A stretch of 64,000 bases of DNA from Candidatus Peribacteraceae bacterium. GTDB taxonomy: Bacteria > Patescibacteriota > Gracilibacteria > Peribacterales > Peribacteraceae. The notes under the pieces were generated by a model. It searched no databases. It saw only the letters and a list, made by a program, of their open reading frames with translations, and was not told the DNA's origin. Position numbers and translations under genes: made by a program. Shown here one piece after another: positions 28,301-37,800 of the stretch. The stretch covers positions 248,001 through 312,000 of the forward strand of contig JAGOTD010000002.1 of the NCBI GenBank assembly GCA_018061945.1, given 5' to 3'. Position 1 is the stretch's first letter, and each line of letters opens with the position of its first letter.

Positions 28301-28581
28301 GCGAAGTAAATCAGCCGACCACCAACTACGGTTACAGTTATTGGTACGGCTGGACGGACGATTATATCGCCAACGCCATGTGGCGTTTTACGCACAAGGA
28401 ATTCCGCGATGACCAGGTTTTCCTGTTCGCTGACTACCTGCCAACCGGCGTCTATCAATACGAATACTTAGTTCGCGCCACCACTCCTGGCCACTTCCAC
28501 TACCGCCCAGCGCGCGCGTATCAAATGTACTACCCCGAAATTTTCGGTCAGACCGACGGCAGCTGGTTTGATATCAAGTAA
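22390..28581 (+). CDS. Bacterial alpha-2-macroglobulin (thioester-containing)
   Basis: This protein traps attacking proteases. Cleavage of a bait region triggers collapse and covalent capture through an internal thioester. The 2,063-residue protein has an N-terminal membrane anchor (about 23-43) and Ig-like domains with SPTSELRMNFPELMD. MG domains follow with FEVQSYLYTERPLYRPGDTIYF, then the A2M signature FWNPTILTNDKGEATVTF..PDNLTTWQ. The thioester is in YPYGCSEQTMSS (Cys1559), followed by the alpha/alpha barrel. E. coli A2M is a lipoprotein; this one has no lipobox and seems held by an uncleaved helix. It is followed by pbpC, the usual partner. I used ATG 22390. Confidence 0.95.
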   Translation: MSPKKEKPVPAASVKTSSNARLKIGGAIAAVCILGAIGVGIYLQQQSMQPFNYSQTIRVSPTSELRMNFPELMDEQSTESELSKPADVSGSMEWRDGVLVFRPSEKLKTGKDYIFTVTRNAKKKDGTLLGRDIKFTFQVSGAPAVVAHFPASDTKDIKDTSKITMIFDQPLIALTQVQGEASKKKFTDWPVAISPPVEGTWHWLSTTTVEFIPKTGLNPSTKYTVSVPAGIKTASGDATDKDFSWSFETIRPTVEETMPENAASFIGPKTDITLQYNQPMDVKSAEQKIRLYAGNTSQMSSSVIRNDQFPPASPESTSSTASTTPIPSGFKPVAIRSIRYGTTEENGKAVQDQTKLVIVPAASLQFATAYNVHVDANIVGKGGNLGSTQDYSLSFTTAGDLLVSTGSVTLNGGISLSFTNPILTKNLKPFITISPEPEDWKDLTMPEDDYEGGTTYVSLTPTLKPSTEYTVTIKAGLTDTFGQKLAKPYTFKQKTREMEPRAFFHTKGDFGFFEKTRPPVYYVNSVNISKVDFEFAKLSLADFVNYQQVRTNSWDNPPVTLEGKNSYKAWSIVPPGAKHDEWKATTFDVQKQVGQTLGSGIYALSISAPEYAKEVSQPNLGRYDESTVITSKKEKIKNYQFFALTNMAITLKYSGTRTLAWVTNIQTGNPVSGAVVNYVNYENKTVLSGRTDANGFFEANIPYDQLISTTNYSSYAQQFWVTAEKDGDFAFVSNTWNQGIQPYDFDGVSGYVRDPSRKFEVQSYLYTERPLYRPGDTIYFKAMTRLMDLNGKLNIPANYSADVKIYNPKGDVVYNKKLPINSYGSFNDNFVLANAAELGYYYVQADLSNGDDVLTNSVYGNFSVLAYRKPEYSVEVKPAKEEYVNGEVIEADIEGAYYFGAPMANATVKWRATTTDYYFNKYDYSNGWYSFGTQDGWCWMNCERGSNNITEGTGTLDASGHLRIRFPANIDANLVSQVVSIEADITDANNQIVSNRSSVVVHKTNVYVGVKTDDYVVTPGSKAKVSVVTLNPDGTPKKGQAVTLKLSTRQWNSVRKKGVDGEFYYDNEKKDTFVNQISVTTDEKGKGTGEIAVNDGGEYVIAAVAKDEGGRETVSETSLYSWSNTYYNWPHSNNDRIAIVADKPEYAVGDIAKLLVKSPYQGKGVKALVTVERESVVTKKIVDITSNALPIEIPITEDLLPNAYVSVVIIKPRQGETFDETGLDTGMPAFKIGYIKLAIETKAKKLNVAVSVDKERYLPGEKVTATIKVTDWQGKPQKAETSLGVVDMSVLALTGFQLPDLMSHFYYERSLGVSTSNMLMYLVERFKPGSKGGGGGDPEERKRMNLKDTAFWNPTILTNDKGEATVTFTLPDNLTTWQLLAIANTKDSRFGAKDGTFLETKHVIVRPVRPRFAVIGDEAKLGAIVHNFLPTTQTFVVSLKGTGFTIKGSATQKVTVKPDEQTKVEFPVAIDVTNKATFVFKAEAAGGKDEIEESIPVYEFGTPQAVATSGVTETNQTEKILIPSAKDASHGTLSVSVSPTIASYLPKGLEYLFQYPYGCSEQTMSSVLPDIVLAKMQGFEAFHIMDQKKLDTTISTTMQKLYGFQRGDGGFGYWQDSDRSNVYLTTYIVYGLQIAKTAGYTIDANVLSRARDYITTILHNPNATNPNAEYSDKFPYLALAERAYILFVLSEGGQNDVSMMNAVYDKRNELPLFSKAQLAMALKNAKTSATDKKAATLMTEILAYAQADNRGIRFEEDSSRNYAYLMNTDTRTTSQVLQAMVRIDPTNVLAPRIVRYLLSVRNQYHWDTTQSTTTSLLALMEYLNMTKELDGKFTATVDISGQNLLKKDFGKTNILERVEAVKSITELARGKEVDLNLAKQGTGKMYYDAVLSYFYTNKDLPAADEGISISRTMEPIAGSAKTVSVGNTYKVRLTITVPEDRQYVAVESPLPAGMEAIDLSLQTSQTDLLSGEVNQPTTNYGYSYWYGWTDDYIANAMWRFTHKEFRDDQVFLFADYLPTGVYQYEYLVRATTPGHFHYRPARAYQMYYPEIFGQTDGSWFDIK

Positions 28582-28586
28582 CGATG

Positions 28587-28623
28587 AGGCAGACACCAGC
28601 GACTGAGTCGCTGGTGTCTGCCT
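28587..28623 (+). terminator. Strong hairpin after the alpha-2-macroglobulin gene
   Basis: A perfect 17-bp stem, AGGCAGACACCAGCGAC, pairs with its complement across TGA. No T-run follows, so it may stabilise the mRNA end or act as an intergenic palindrome as well as a terminator. Confidence 0.55.
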
Positions 28624-28736
28624 ACGCTCAATGCCAATAATAATCGAGATATGTTTCTGCTTTTACGACTGCCAATTATCAATTTTCCATTATACATTTT
28701 CAATTCGCAAGCCTCCGGCACTGGAAAAAAATCATT

Positions 28737-31043
28737 ATGATCAGTGCGATTACGATTCTTCTTGCGATCATTTTGTGGCCTCTCCCTCAAGGAATAATAG
28801 GAAGCAACAAACAAGCTTCTGTCCGTATTCTCGATCGTCATGGAACGCTCCTGTACGAATTGCGGCGCGGCGACGCCAACTCTCCGCTCAGTACGAAAGA
28901 AATTCCGGAGCGTTTTCGCAAAGCGATTGTGGCGGTGGAAGACCGTACATTTTACGAACACAGTGGCGTGAGCATTCGCGGAACCGCGCGCGCCATTACG
29001 CAGAATATCGAAGCTGGAAAGATAGTATCGGGCGGCAGCACACTCACTCAGCAATTGGTGCGATCGGTGCTGCATCCGACCAAACGAGGGTATCTCTACA
29101 AACTCTATGAAGCGTTTCTGGCACTCAAAACCGATACTGTTCTCAGCAAAGACGAGATCCTCACCAAGTACATCAATACCGCCTATTTCGGACATCAAGC
29201 GTATGGACTGCAGACGGCTGCTCACACGTTTTTTGGCAAAGATCCGTCGCAGCTCTCACTTGCGCAAACGGCATTTCTGGCCGGACTTCCGCAATCACCA
29301 AGTAACTACGATCCGTTTCAGAATTTCCCCGCTGCACTGCGACGCATGAAGACTGTCTTGCAGGCGATGGTCGATACGAAGGTGATTACGAAGGAGGAAA
29401 TGGATGATGCGTTGGCCGAACCGCTGCACTTGGCACCGGATGTTATTTCCATTCGCGCGCCACACTTTGTGATGTGGGTGCTGCAGAAACTTGATCCGCA
29501 AACACTGCCTAGCGAAGTGCGCACGACGCTTGATCTGCCATTGCAAAATGAAATAGAGATCACTGTGAAAAATCATATTGAGAAACTCAAAGATCGAAAC
29601 GTCACAGCGGGCGCAGTGGTTGTGCTCGATGCGCATACCGGCGATATTCTGGCAATGGTCGGTTCGGCCGATTATTTTGATACCGAGCACGATGGCGCAG
29701 TGAACGTGGCCGTCTCGGCGCGCCAGCCAGGTTCAGCACTCAAGCCGTTTACGTACGCTCTCGCCTTTATGAAAGGGGATACAGCAGCTACAACTGTCGC
29801 CGATATCGAAACACAATTTTTCACGCAAGACGGCAATCCGTACATTCCGCGCAATTACGATTACGGTTATCACGGTCTTGCGCGCTACCGCACTGCGCTC
29901 GCCAATTCGTACAATATCGCCGCTGTGAAAGTACTGGAAAAAATAGGCGTGGAGTCGCTACTGCAATTCCTCCGCAAAACTGGCCTTACGACTCTCACGC
30001 AAACAGCTGAACACTACGGATTGGCCCTCACGCTTGGCGACGGTGAAGTGAAGCTTTTGGAACTCACGCGCGCGTATGGCATTTTCGCACGCAAGGGCGA
30101 AACGCTTCATGAGCGCATGTTACTGTCTGACCCGATTAAAAAAGGTGAACAAGTACTGCCGGCATCCGTCGCATGGCTGACTGCCGATATCATGAGTGAC
30201 AATCAGGCCCGATTGCCGGAATTTGGCGAAGACGGTCCGCTGGAATTCGATTTTCCGGTTGCCGCAAAAACCGGCACCACACGCAACTCACGCGATAACT
30301 GGACTGTCGGTTTTACACCCGATCGTATTGTTGGCGTATGGGTTGGGAATGCCGATAACTCGGCAATGCGTCAGACATCGGGTGTCACAGGCGCCGGCCC
30401 GATTTTTCATGATGCGATGCTGGAAGCTACCCGCTATTTGCCACGTACGTGGCTTACTAAGCCTGCGAACATTATCGATCGCGACATTTGTATGCTGTCG
30501 GGATTACTTCCCACCGATGATTGCAAACAGCGCATGACCGAACATTTCATAGCTGGTACGGAGCCGACAAAATTCGATACGATCTACCAGCGTATCGCAA
30601 TCGATAAACGCAACGGGCTCAAGGCCAGCGAGAATTGCGATGCGACATTTGTGGAGGAGCGAGTCTTTACCAATTTTGCACCGGAGTTATTGCAATGGGC
30701 GCGAGCGAATCGGTATCCGCTTCCGCCACGCGAATTCTCGCCACTGTGCGCGCAGTCCACGCAGCATCAGCCAGGAGAATCGTGGCTCGAAATTCTGCGG
30801 CCGTATCCAAATGACAGCTACAAAATTGATCCACTTATTCCAGCCGTGAGTCAGCAAGTATTATTGATGGGTCAAGCGAGTGACGATATTGCTACGGCTG
30901 ATTGGTATGTCGATGGAAAATTAGTAAGCAAAGGAACCGCTCCCGCTTTTCGGTCGCAATGGCTGATGCAAGAGGGGAATCACACCGTTGAATTGCGCGC
31001 GAAGGGGATGGTGAAGAGTGTGAGGATTAGTGTTGAAAGATAA
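28737..31043 (+). CDS. pbpC: Penicillin-binding protein 1C (bifunctional)
   Basis: This protein polymerises glycan chains and crosslinks peptides, and is thought to repair wall damage together with alpha-2-macroglobulin. The 768 residues have an N-terminal helix (1-20) and a GT51 transglycosylase with VEDRTFYEH (Glu68) and GGSTLTQQLVR. The transpeptidase has SALK (Ser333, Lys336), SYN (391-393) and KTGT (Lys511). A C-terminal BiPBP_C domain (about 675-768) is diagnostic of PBP1C. The start at ATG 28737 gives a short cytoplasmic tail. It lies 155 nt after the alpha-2-macroglobulin gene, behind a hairpin. Confidence 0.96.
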   Translation: MISAITILLAIILWPLPQGIIGSNKQASVRILDRHGTLLYELRRGDANSPLSTKEIPERFRKAIVAVEDRTFYEHSGVSIRGTARAITQNIEAGKIVSGGSTLTQQLVRSVLHPTKRGYLYKLYEAFLALKTDTVLSKDEILTKYINTAYFGHQAYGLQTAAHTFFGKDPSQLSLAQTAFLAGLPQSPSNYDPFQNFPAALRRMKTVLQAMVDTKVITKEEMDDALAEPLHLAPDVISIRAPHFVMWVLQKLDPQTLPSEVRTTLDLPLQNEIEITVKNHIEKLKDRNVTAGAVVVLDAHTGDILAMVGSADYFDTEHDGAVNVAVSARQPGSALKPFTYALAFMKGDTAATTVADIETQFFTQDGNPYIPRNYDYGYHGLARYRTALANSYNIAAVKVLEKIGVESLLQFLRKTGLTTLTQTAEHYGLALTLGDGEVKLLELTRAYGIFARKGETLHERMLLSDPIKKGEQVLPASVAWLTADIMSDNQARLPEFGEDGPLEFDFPVAAKTGTTRNSRDNWTVGFTPDRIVGVWVGNADNSAMRQTSGVTGAGPIFHDAMLEATRYLPRTWLTKPANIIDRDICMLSGLLPTDDCKQRMTEHFIAGTEPTKFDTIYQRIAIDKRNGLKASENCDATFVEERVFTNFAPELLQWARANRYPLPPREFSPLCAQSTQHQPGESWLEILRPYPNDSYKIDPLIPAVSQQVLLMGQASDDIATADWYVDGKLVSKGTAPAFRSQWLMQEGNHTVELRAKGMVKSVRISVER

Positions 31044-31219
31044 CGAAGATCCCCGTCCGAACGGATGGCGTTCATCCGGGCGGGAAAGAACTAAATACGA
31101 GATAAATTCCAAGATACCTGCCCGACTCTCAATCATTCAGGCGGGCAAGATACAAACAGCAAAAATATTAATCATTTAATCAAAAAATCCTACAATCTCT
31201 AGAGCGGGCATTCTGCCCG
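31042..31219. repeat. Composite palindromes downstream of pbpC
   Basis: A copy of the CCGAACGGAT hairpin block (31042-31092) is nearly identical to 14386-14441. It is followed by CCTGCCCG..CGGGCAAG (about 31117-31146) and a small perfect stem, GCGGGCA-TTC-TGCCCGC (31203-31219). The 316 nt to the next gene hold nothing else I can support. Confidence 0.65.
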
Positions 31220-31359
31220 CGGCATACAATCATTCCTAGAAATTAATAATCTGTTTTAATACAACGCCGCAGGCCGGCTCTTCGACTGACTCATGGTAAA
31301 AAGCCCGCTGCTGAAGATGGTTTGTATGACATATAAAATAAACACAATGAATGCTATTC

Positions 31360-31758
31360 CTACACTGCTGCAGTTTTAGCATCAGTCTCACCAGTTTCCC
31401 CCAATCCCATTTTTACGATATCTGCCAGTTTCCATAAATCCATATCTCCTTTTACAAAGAAGTCTTTAGCTCCCAGTTCCAAACACTTCTTCATATCCAC
31501 ATCCTGCGCCAGATTACTCAGCACAATCACCGGAAATTTGTAAGCTTTCTGCTGAATGAATTTAAGCACGCCGAATCCGTCAACAATCGGCATCAGGAGA
31601 TCGAGAAGCAATAAATCCGGCTGACGCTTTTCGATGGCACGAATGGCCAACTCGCCGTTTTCTGCAATTTCCAGCTCGCGACCAGAGGCTTGCAGATTGA
31701 TGCCGTACAGCTTACGGAGAAGCTGATCATCTTCTGCAACCAGAATATACTTAGACAT
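31360..31758 (-). CDS. Single-domain response regulator
   Basis: This 132-residue receiver domain has no output domain. The acidic pair Asp10/Asp11, the phospho-acceptor Asp53 in LLLLDLLMP, Ser/Thr in VLSNL and Lys103 in FFVKGD are all present. It probably relays phosphate from the histidine kinase whose 3' end overlaps its start by 8 nt, and acts by protein binding. I used ATG 31758; the longer frame merely reads back into the kinase gene. Confidence 0.93.
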   Translation of the reverse strand: MSKYILVAEDDQLLRKLYGINLQASGRELEIAENGELAIRAIEKRQPDLLLLDLLMPIVDGFGVLKFIQQKAYKFPVIVLSNLAQDVDMKKCLELGAKDFFVKGDMDLWKLADIVKMGLGETGETDAKTAAV

Positions 31759-33013
31759 GGAAGAGTGGGGAAGCGGGAAGAGTAAGAGAGAAGATAGAGC
31801 CTTTATTGACCTCCGACGTGAAGTGAATGGTCCCACCGAGCAGGCCTGTCAGCTGACGAACAAGATACAACCCGAGCCCCGTTCCTTCTACTTGATTTTG
31901 TACGACGTTGTCACCGCGATAGAATTTGGTAAATACTTTTTGCTGCTGATAGGTCGGAATACCGACACCGTTGTCGCGCAGCTCGAAGTGAATTTTGCTC
32001 TCATCTTTCCACGCTGCCAAGTGAATGAGCCCCTTGTTCGGCGTGTATTTGATGGCGTTGCTGATGAGGTTGGTGAGAATTTCCTTGAGAATTTTTTTGT
32101 CGGTGATGATGTTAAGGTCGGCATCACAACCGATCATCAGCTTCTGCTCTTTCTTGGCGGATAAGAACAGGTTCTCTTTTTTCAGCTCATCGAGAAGAGT
32201 GGCAATCGGGAACGGATTCACATCCACTTCGATTTTCTGGCCTTCTATACGCGAGATCATGAGCATCGTCGAAATCATTTCCATCATGTGTAGCGTGTAG
32301 GTGCGAGCATCGGACAGAAGATCGAGCTGAGCAGGCGTGAGTGTTCCGCCGCTCTTTCCCCCGACGAACATATCCAGAATCCAACGAACAGCCGTGAGTG
32401 GTGTACGGAGTTGATGCGACGAGAGTGAGACGAATTCAGTTTTAGATTGCTCGATCGTCTTGCGCTGCGTAACATCGTGAAGCGCTACCACCATGAACGA
32501 CGCTTTCCCGGCATCGAGCACCGGATACAGAATGAAATCCGCCCAGAATGTGCTGCCGTCTTTGCGCATACAGACAATATCATCGCTATGAAATGCTGTG
32601 CCTTTGGCAATCGATTGCGACAATGATTCGAGCACCAGATCTTTTGTTTCGGCTGATGCGCAGTTACGAATATTTTGACCAAGCGCCTCGTGCGGCGAAA
32701 AACCGAACAGATGTTCAAAAGTCGGATTGGTGTAGACCATCTGCCCCGTTACCGACGTAATACAAATGCCATCGGTAGAAGACTCGACCGCTTTCTGAAA
32801 TTTGACCGAGTTTTCGGCCTGCTGCTTGAGCGACTGATAATTTTCATTGAGCTCGTACGACCGTGGGTCGCTTAAATAATCAAAATGCTCTTTATCTTTA
32901 TCATGCTGTACATACGTTTTACTTATTTCTTCAAATAACGGCGCAAGCTCACGTATCAACGCTGGATTCTCACCGAGCAACTGCCGAATCTGGAGGGTGA
33001 GTAAAGGATGCAT
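31751..33013 (-). CDS. PAS-domain histidine kinase, soluble
   Basis: The 420-residue sensor has a helical N-terminal portion (1-70), a PAS domain with PAC (about 72-185: GICITSVTGQMVYTNPTFEHLF), and a HisKA domain with SSHQLRTPLTAV (His200). A HATPase domain carries N-box NLISNAIKYTP, G1 DNGVGIP and G2 GTGLGLYLV. There are no membrane helices, so it would sense an internal signal. It forms an operon with the receiver protein. An extended -10, TGGTATAAT, lies about 27 nt before its ATG on the minus strand. Confidence 0.93.
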   Translation of the reverse strand: MHPLLTLQIRQLLGENPALIRELAPLFEEISKTYVQHDKDKEHFDYLSDPRSYELNENYQSLKQQAENSVKFQKAVESSTDGICITSVTGQMVYTNPTFEHLFGFSPHEALGQNIRNCASAETKDLVLESLSQSIAKGTAFHSDDIVCMRKDGSTFWADFILYPVLDAGKASFMVVALHDVTQRKTIEQSKTEFVSLSSHQLRTPLTAVRWILDMFVGGKSGGTLTPAQLDLLSDARTYTLHMMEMISTMLMISRIEGQKIEVDVNPFPIATLLDELKKENLFLSAKKEQKLMIGCDADLNIITDKKILKEILTNLISNAIKYTPNKGLIHLAAWKDESKIHFELRDNGVGIPTYQQQKVFTKFYRGDNVVQNQVEGTGLGLYLVRQLTGLLGGTIHFTSEVNKGSIFSLTLPASPLFHV

Positions 33014-33148
33014 TACGAAAATGTGTGTGTATTTGAAATATTATACCATACTTTTGCCTTTATTTACAGCAATAAACGAAGCGAGTCTGAAACTCGTTGT
33101 TAATACCCGATGTAAACGCATTGGTGAAGCGAGCGGTATCTACAAGAA

Positions 33149-34516
33149 TTACTCTGATAACGCAGCAGGCGGCGTATCTTGCGACAAGAGGACAATCGGC
33201 TGAAATTTATACGATTTCCCCAGTTCGATAACAATGCCACTGCCGGTTCCGTCGCATTCTTTTGCCGGAATATCAAGCAGTGATGAAAAATACAAAGCAG
33301 GGTTTTTTTGCGCTTTTTGGTCTGCGCTGTAGCAAAGAGTCGACGTAGGTTTGGACGCAAATATTTCTCCTCGCTTCGCCTTCTGCTCGGACACCGTAAA
33401 TCCGTATCGAGATATTTCACTCACCAGATCCGATGCAACGCCATAAGCAGCACCAGTCGAACGTACGATAATATTCTGATGCGCTAGGTAAATGTCACGC
33501 TTGCCAGTGAGCATGCGTGCAAAAGTCGCAATAGCGCTCCAGCTGTCGAGTTTCGGCGATGTGGCAATAGGCAGAAGAATGGCTGCACTGCCAAATTCGC
33601 TTAACGGTGGCGCATAAATAAACCCACCCGGTTCGGCTTTTACCCCGTTGCCACCCGAATTGAAATTGAGCTGCATGGTGATAAATCTCTCCGAGCTCAG
33701 TCCGCGTGCACCGCGCGCCAACGCGATCAATTCATCGGTAGAGAAGTTTGTCTCCACGTTGTTTTTCACAATATCAAAAATGCCTAAAAGATTCTGGGGA
33801 TTGGTCGATAGTTGTTTCTTCATTTTTTCCGACAGAAGTTGGAGTATCTGCTGCTGGCGCTGTGAGCGATCGAAATCGGTCGACGAATGTCTGGTACGCA
33901 CATATTTGAGCGCGTCTTCTCCACTCATATGCTGCAGGCCCGCTTGCACTTCGTAGATGCCAACACTGCCTTCTTCCAGTGGATACGTGTAATCCACAAT
34001 CCGCTTAGGTACATTCACGTCCAGTCCGCCGACAGAATCGATAAGTTGTGTAAAAGCTGTAAAATCGGATTTGATGTAGTACGGGATAGAAATACCAACT
34101 TTAGAACTGATGGTTGCCGACAATTCCTTGAGTGCACTACGCGACGACTCGGCATCGTTCATTTTTTCGTAACGATAGCGAGATTTGTAATCCGCATACA
34201 AACTATTGATTTTGCCCTGAGACATGCCCTTGGCATCCAAAAAGAGGAGATCGCGCGGAATGGACAGCAACACAATGTTCGGCGGATTGTTTACATCGAG
34301 GCTGGCGACAATCATTGTGTCGGTCAAATTGGCGCCGGAATGGCCGATGTCTCCCACGCCAAGTAACAGAATATTGACGTGCCCTTCGCTGTCTTTCAGT
34401 AAAATATTAGCCGGCGACGCCATAAAACTATGCAGTAATCCAGATAGTCGTACCGCGCCCACAACCAGTGTGATAAACAGAAACAGACCGCCTGCAAGAA
34501 GAGAAATTTTTCTCAT
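33149..34516 (-). CDS. LytR-CpsA-Psr (LCP) family protein
   Basis: LCP proteins transfer polyprenyl-linked glycopolymers to peptidoglycan outside the membrane. The 455 residues comprise an N-terminal helix (about 7-27) and an LCP core starting NILLLGVGD..NLTDTMIVASLD with IVLLSIPRDLLF (conserved Arg/Asp binding pyrophosphate). GEDALKYVRTRHSSTDFDRSQRQQ is also diagnostic. A C-terminal LytR_C-like domain follows (about 315-440). The gene stands alone. The 135 nt to the histidine kinase gene hold no recognisable feature beyond the kinase promoter. Confidence 0.93.
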   Translation of the reverse strand: MRKISLLAGGLFLFITLVVGAVRLSGLLHSFMASPANILLKDSEGHVNILLLGVGDIGHSGANLTDTMIVASLDVNNPPNIVLLSIPRDLLFLDAKGMSQGKINSLYADYKSRYRYEKMNDAESSRSALKELSATISSKVGISIPYYIKSDFTAFTQLIDSVGGLDVNVPKRIVDYTYPLEEGSVGIYEVQAGLQHMSGEDALKYVRTRHSSTDFDRSQRQQQILQLLSEKMKKQLSTNPQNLLGIFDIVKNNVETNFSTDELIALARGARGLSSERFITMQLNFNSGGNGVKAEPGGFIYAPPLSEFGSAAILLPIATSPKLDSWSAIATFARMLTGKRDIYLAHQNIIVRSTGAAYGVASDLVSEISRYGFTVSEQKAKRGEIFASKPTSTLCYSADQKAQKNPALYFSSLLDIPAKECDGTGSGIVIELGKSYKFQPIVLLSQDTPPAALSE

Positions 34517-34810
34517 AGGAAACTCCCAGGAAGCGAAGTGAGGGAGTGAGCCAGTCTAACAGGAAAACAAGACATTGTCATACGCATTTTTACAAGCAAA
34601 TACAAAGCAAGTAACTTCAACATTCTACAGACGTAAAGCTTCTAAGGAATGACAACGACGTACCTCCTGGTTGGCCAGCAGCGGTCGAATTTTCATCATC
34701 AGGCGCAAATAAAACAGAGAAAATCATATACAGAGAAGACGCGACTCGCAGTACAGACTTACACAGGTGATGAAATGCCGTATTGTCAGTTTGCTTAAAA
34801 ATCAATAATT
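34517..34810. other. Intergenic region without supported gene
   Basis: This strip of about 290 nt separates divergent genes. A 62-codon minus-strand frame at 34617-34805 is present, but it has no recognisable features and no promoter, so it is not called. No hairpin or repeat family stands out. Confidence 0.5.
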
Positions 34811-34819
34811 TGGTATAAT
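34811..34819 (+). promoter_or_regulatory. Extended -10 (TGGTATAAT) of the giant surface protein gene
   Basis: TGG-TATAAT is a full extended -10 element and would start transcription near 34826. The first usable start in frame, TTG at 34880, is 61 nt downstream of the box. Confidence 0.6.
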
Positions 34820-34879
34820 ATTCAGTTAAAACTCTTTACACCCATACAAAACCCACTTTCCTCAATCGGCAAAACACAA

Positions 34880-37800
34880 TTGTTCATTGCGTCACTGTCG
34901 CTGGCAATGGTGGCTGGTGTTGTCACATTTTCGCTCACCTCTGCTCCTACTACCCAAAAGCAGAAAATTGGCCTGCCACAGACGATTTTTACCGATGATA
35001 TTCCTCTTCCCTTCGATACAACCAAAAAGACGGATGGAGGCAGTACGCTCAAAGGAACAGTGGTACAAATTGGAACCAACGCGCTAAAAATCCCAATTTA
35101 CAAAGTGACGTTTGAGGATGCCAATGCCCAGTCATTGGCGCAGGATTCGATCTATATGGTGTTTGTGCCGCCGGGTGTAAACAACATGCCGTTCGATGCC
35201 ATGATTCGCGCGGCGAATGGCAATCAGACCAAAGAATATTTTGGCTACGTCTATTCCCCAAATGCGCAGCTGGAAAAAGATCGTCGCAATGAACCGGTAT
35301 TCAGCGCCCGTTTTCCCGGCGAATTCTTTGTCTCTGAAAAGGGGATGGCAAACAGTCGCCTGGCCAGTGATATTCATAATTTTGAAACACTCAATAACAT
35401 CCAGTTTAAAACCTCGGGCCCACGCCACAATACTGCCAATGGCATCCTGCTGGAAAACCGCATCTACGCTTTTATTGTCAATGAACCGACAGCGACGATC
35501 TTAAGCATCCGGCCGCCTGCCATTTGTGGTGATGAGTGGAAAGATGATAGCGAGCAGTGTGACGACGGAAACGGCATCAACGAAGACGGCTGCAGTCTGC
35601 AATGCACTGTTGAGCAAGGATTCATCTGCCAGGGTAGTCCGAGCATTTGTATTCCGTCGACATCGGTTTGTCGCGAGACAGCAAATAGCTTCAGTATCAA
35701 TGCACGCATTAGCGGGGATAGCCGGTTCATTGTTTTTGAGTCCGAAGCATCGAATCTCACACAACCGCCAGAAAAAAACACTTACAAAAATATATACCTG
35801 TTTGACCGGCAAAAAAACCAGACATTCCCGCTGACACCCGGCGCAAATGGAAACAGCGATCTGCCATCGATCAGTGACGATGGACGCTTCGTCGTCTTCC
35901 TCTCCCGGGCAAGCGATCTGGTCAGTAGTGATACAAACGGCGTGCAAGATGCATTTCTCCTTGATACCCGTGACGGATCCATCTTGCGCCTACGGCCACA
36001 ATCTGAGCTGAGCCATGACACGACGGATGTCTCCATTAACGGCAATGGAACGTTCGTCACATTCTCCGCACCAGCCGGCTCGCTCAACAGGAGCCAGGTA
36101 TATGTGTACAACATCGCAACCAGACAAGTGACAATGGAAAGTCTATCTCCAGACGGTCAGCCCGGCACAAACGACAGCTCGCGTGCAAGCATCAGTAACG
36201 ATGGTCGATATGTCGCATTCCAGTCAATGGGCAGTGAGTCGCTCGATGCCGCACATATCCGGTCATCTGGAACCGATGTCTACATCCGCGACCGCCAGAC
36301 ACAGAAAACGCAAACCGTCAGTGCCGGAGCCGTCAATGAAGAATTCGGTTACAGTCGCACTCCGCACATAAGCGACGACGGCAATGTTGTCGCATTCGTA
36401 TCAGACTCCGCCGGTCTTGTGCCGGAGATAGACGAAATGCATCAGCATACCTATCTGTATGATCGCAGGAGCGGACAGCGGGAATTGGTTGATAAATCAA
36501 GCGGAGGCGTTCCTGCAAATTATGCCAGCATTGTACACGACATCAGTTTCGACGGACGATATACTCTTTTTTCAACGGTAGCGGCAAATATAACCAGCGG
36601 CGACACAAACAGAGCTTTGGATGTTTACAGATACGACAGAGTAAAGAAAGAAATTGCTCGTGTAAGTATTACTTTGGGAGAAATAGAATATGCACGGTAC
36701 AGCTCATACGGCTCGATCAGCGATGACGGAAATATTGCCACGTTCTTTTCTGCCTCCAGCAACATCCGCTCGTTCGCCAATATTTTTGTGCGCGACATTG
36801 CTGCCGGTACGACAACACTTCTCGGCGAAGATGTTCCGTGCGCATGCATGAACGGTGATTGTAAACTGAGCCAGACTGATCCGGTGTGTGGCAACAACGT
36901 GCTTGAAATTCACGAAGAGTGCGACGACGGCAACCTGACAAATGGCGATGGTTGCAGCAGCAGTTGTTTGACAGAAGGCTCGCCAACTGCCATCTGTGGC
37001 AATGGAGTCGTGGACGCCGATGAACAGTGTGATGATGGAGCAAATAACGGACAGCAGACAAGCGTATGTCGCTTGGAATGTCTGCTTAAAGTTCCGCCAG
37101 CTGTGGATCCAAGTGGCGGCACACCGAACATACAGGTGCTCTACGGCACGACAATTGTTGATCAAGGCGGCAGCATGGCCTTCGATTCTGTGCCCGAGAA
37201 CGTCAAAGCAACGCGCACACTGACCATAAAGAACATCGGCACAGCACCACTGAAAATCGGACCGACGATTATCGTACGACCGATCTTTACGGTCGGCACG
37301 TTTGGAAAAACTGTTCTCGAACCAGGGGAAACAACAACGCTCGATGTAAGCATAGAAACCAACGCAATAGCGAACTACGCCTCTCTCATTACATTCCCTA
37401 CCAATGTGGCTGGTCGCAATCCATTTAGTTTTACTGCCAAAGCAACAGTGATTTCCAGCGGACCGAATGTGGACGTCTTGTTTGCCAATGCATCGGTTGC
37501 GCAAGGATCTCTGATCAACATGGGAACATCGGATCCAGATAGCCCAACCGAAACATCATTTGATATTCAGAATACCGGCGCACAGGATCTATCGATTACG
37601 AATCTTACAGTGCCAGCAGGATTTGTCCTCAAGGAGCCATTTGCAAGTCCGACGATCATCTCATCACTACAAAAAAAGACAGTGACACTGGTGCTCAGCG
37701 GTACGCCTGGAACGACCATAAGTGGCTCTATTCAGTTCTCCACAAACGTCCAGACAATCCCGACATTCTCGTTCAGAGTAAAAGCAACGATGCTGATGGC

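Noticed and set aside
34617-34805. 62-codon minus-strand frame in the intergenic region
   Set aside because: It has no promoter, recognisable motif or sign of conservation. The length is within chance expectation.
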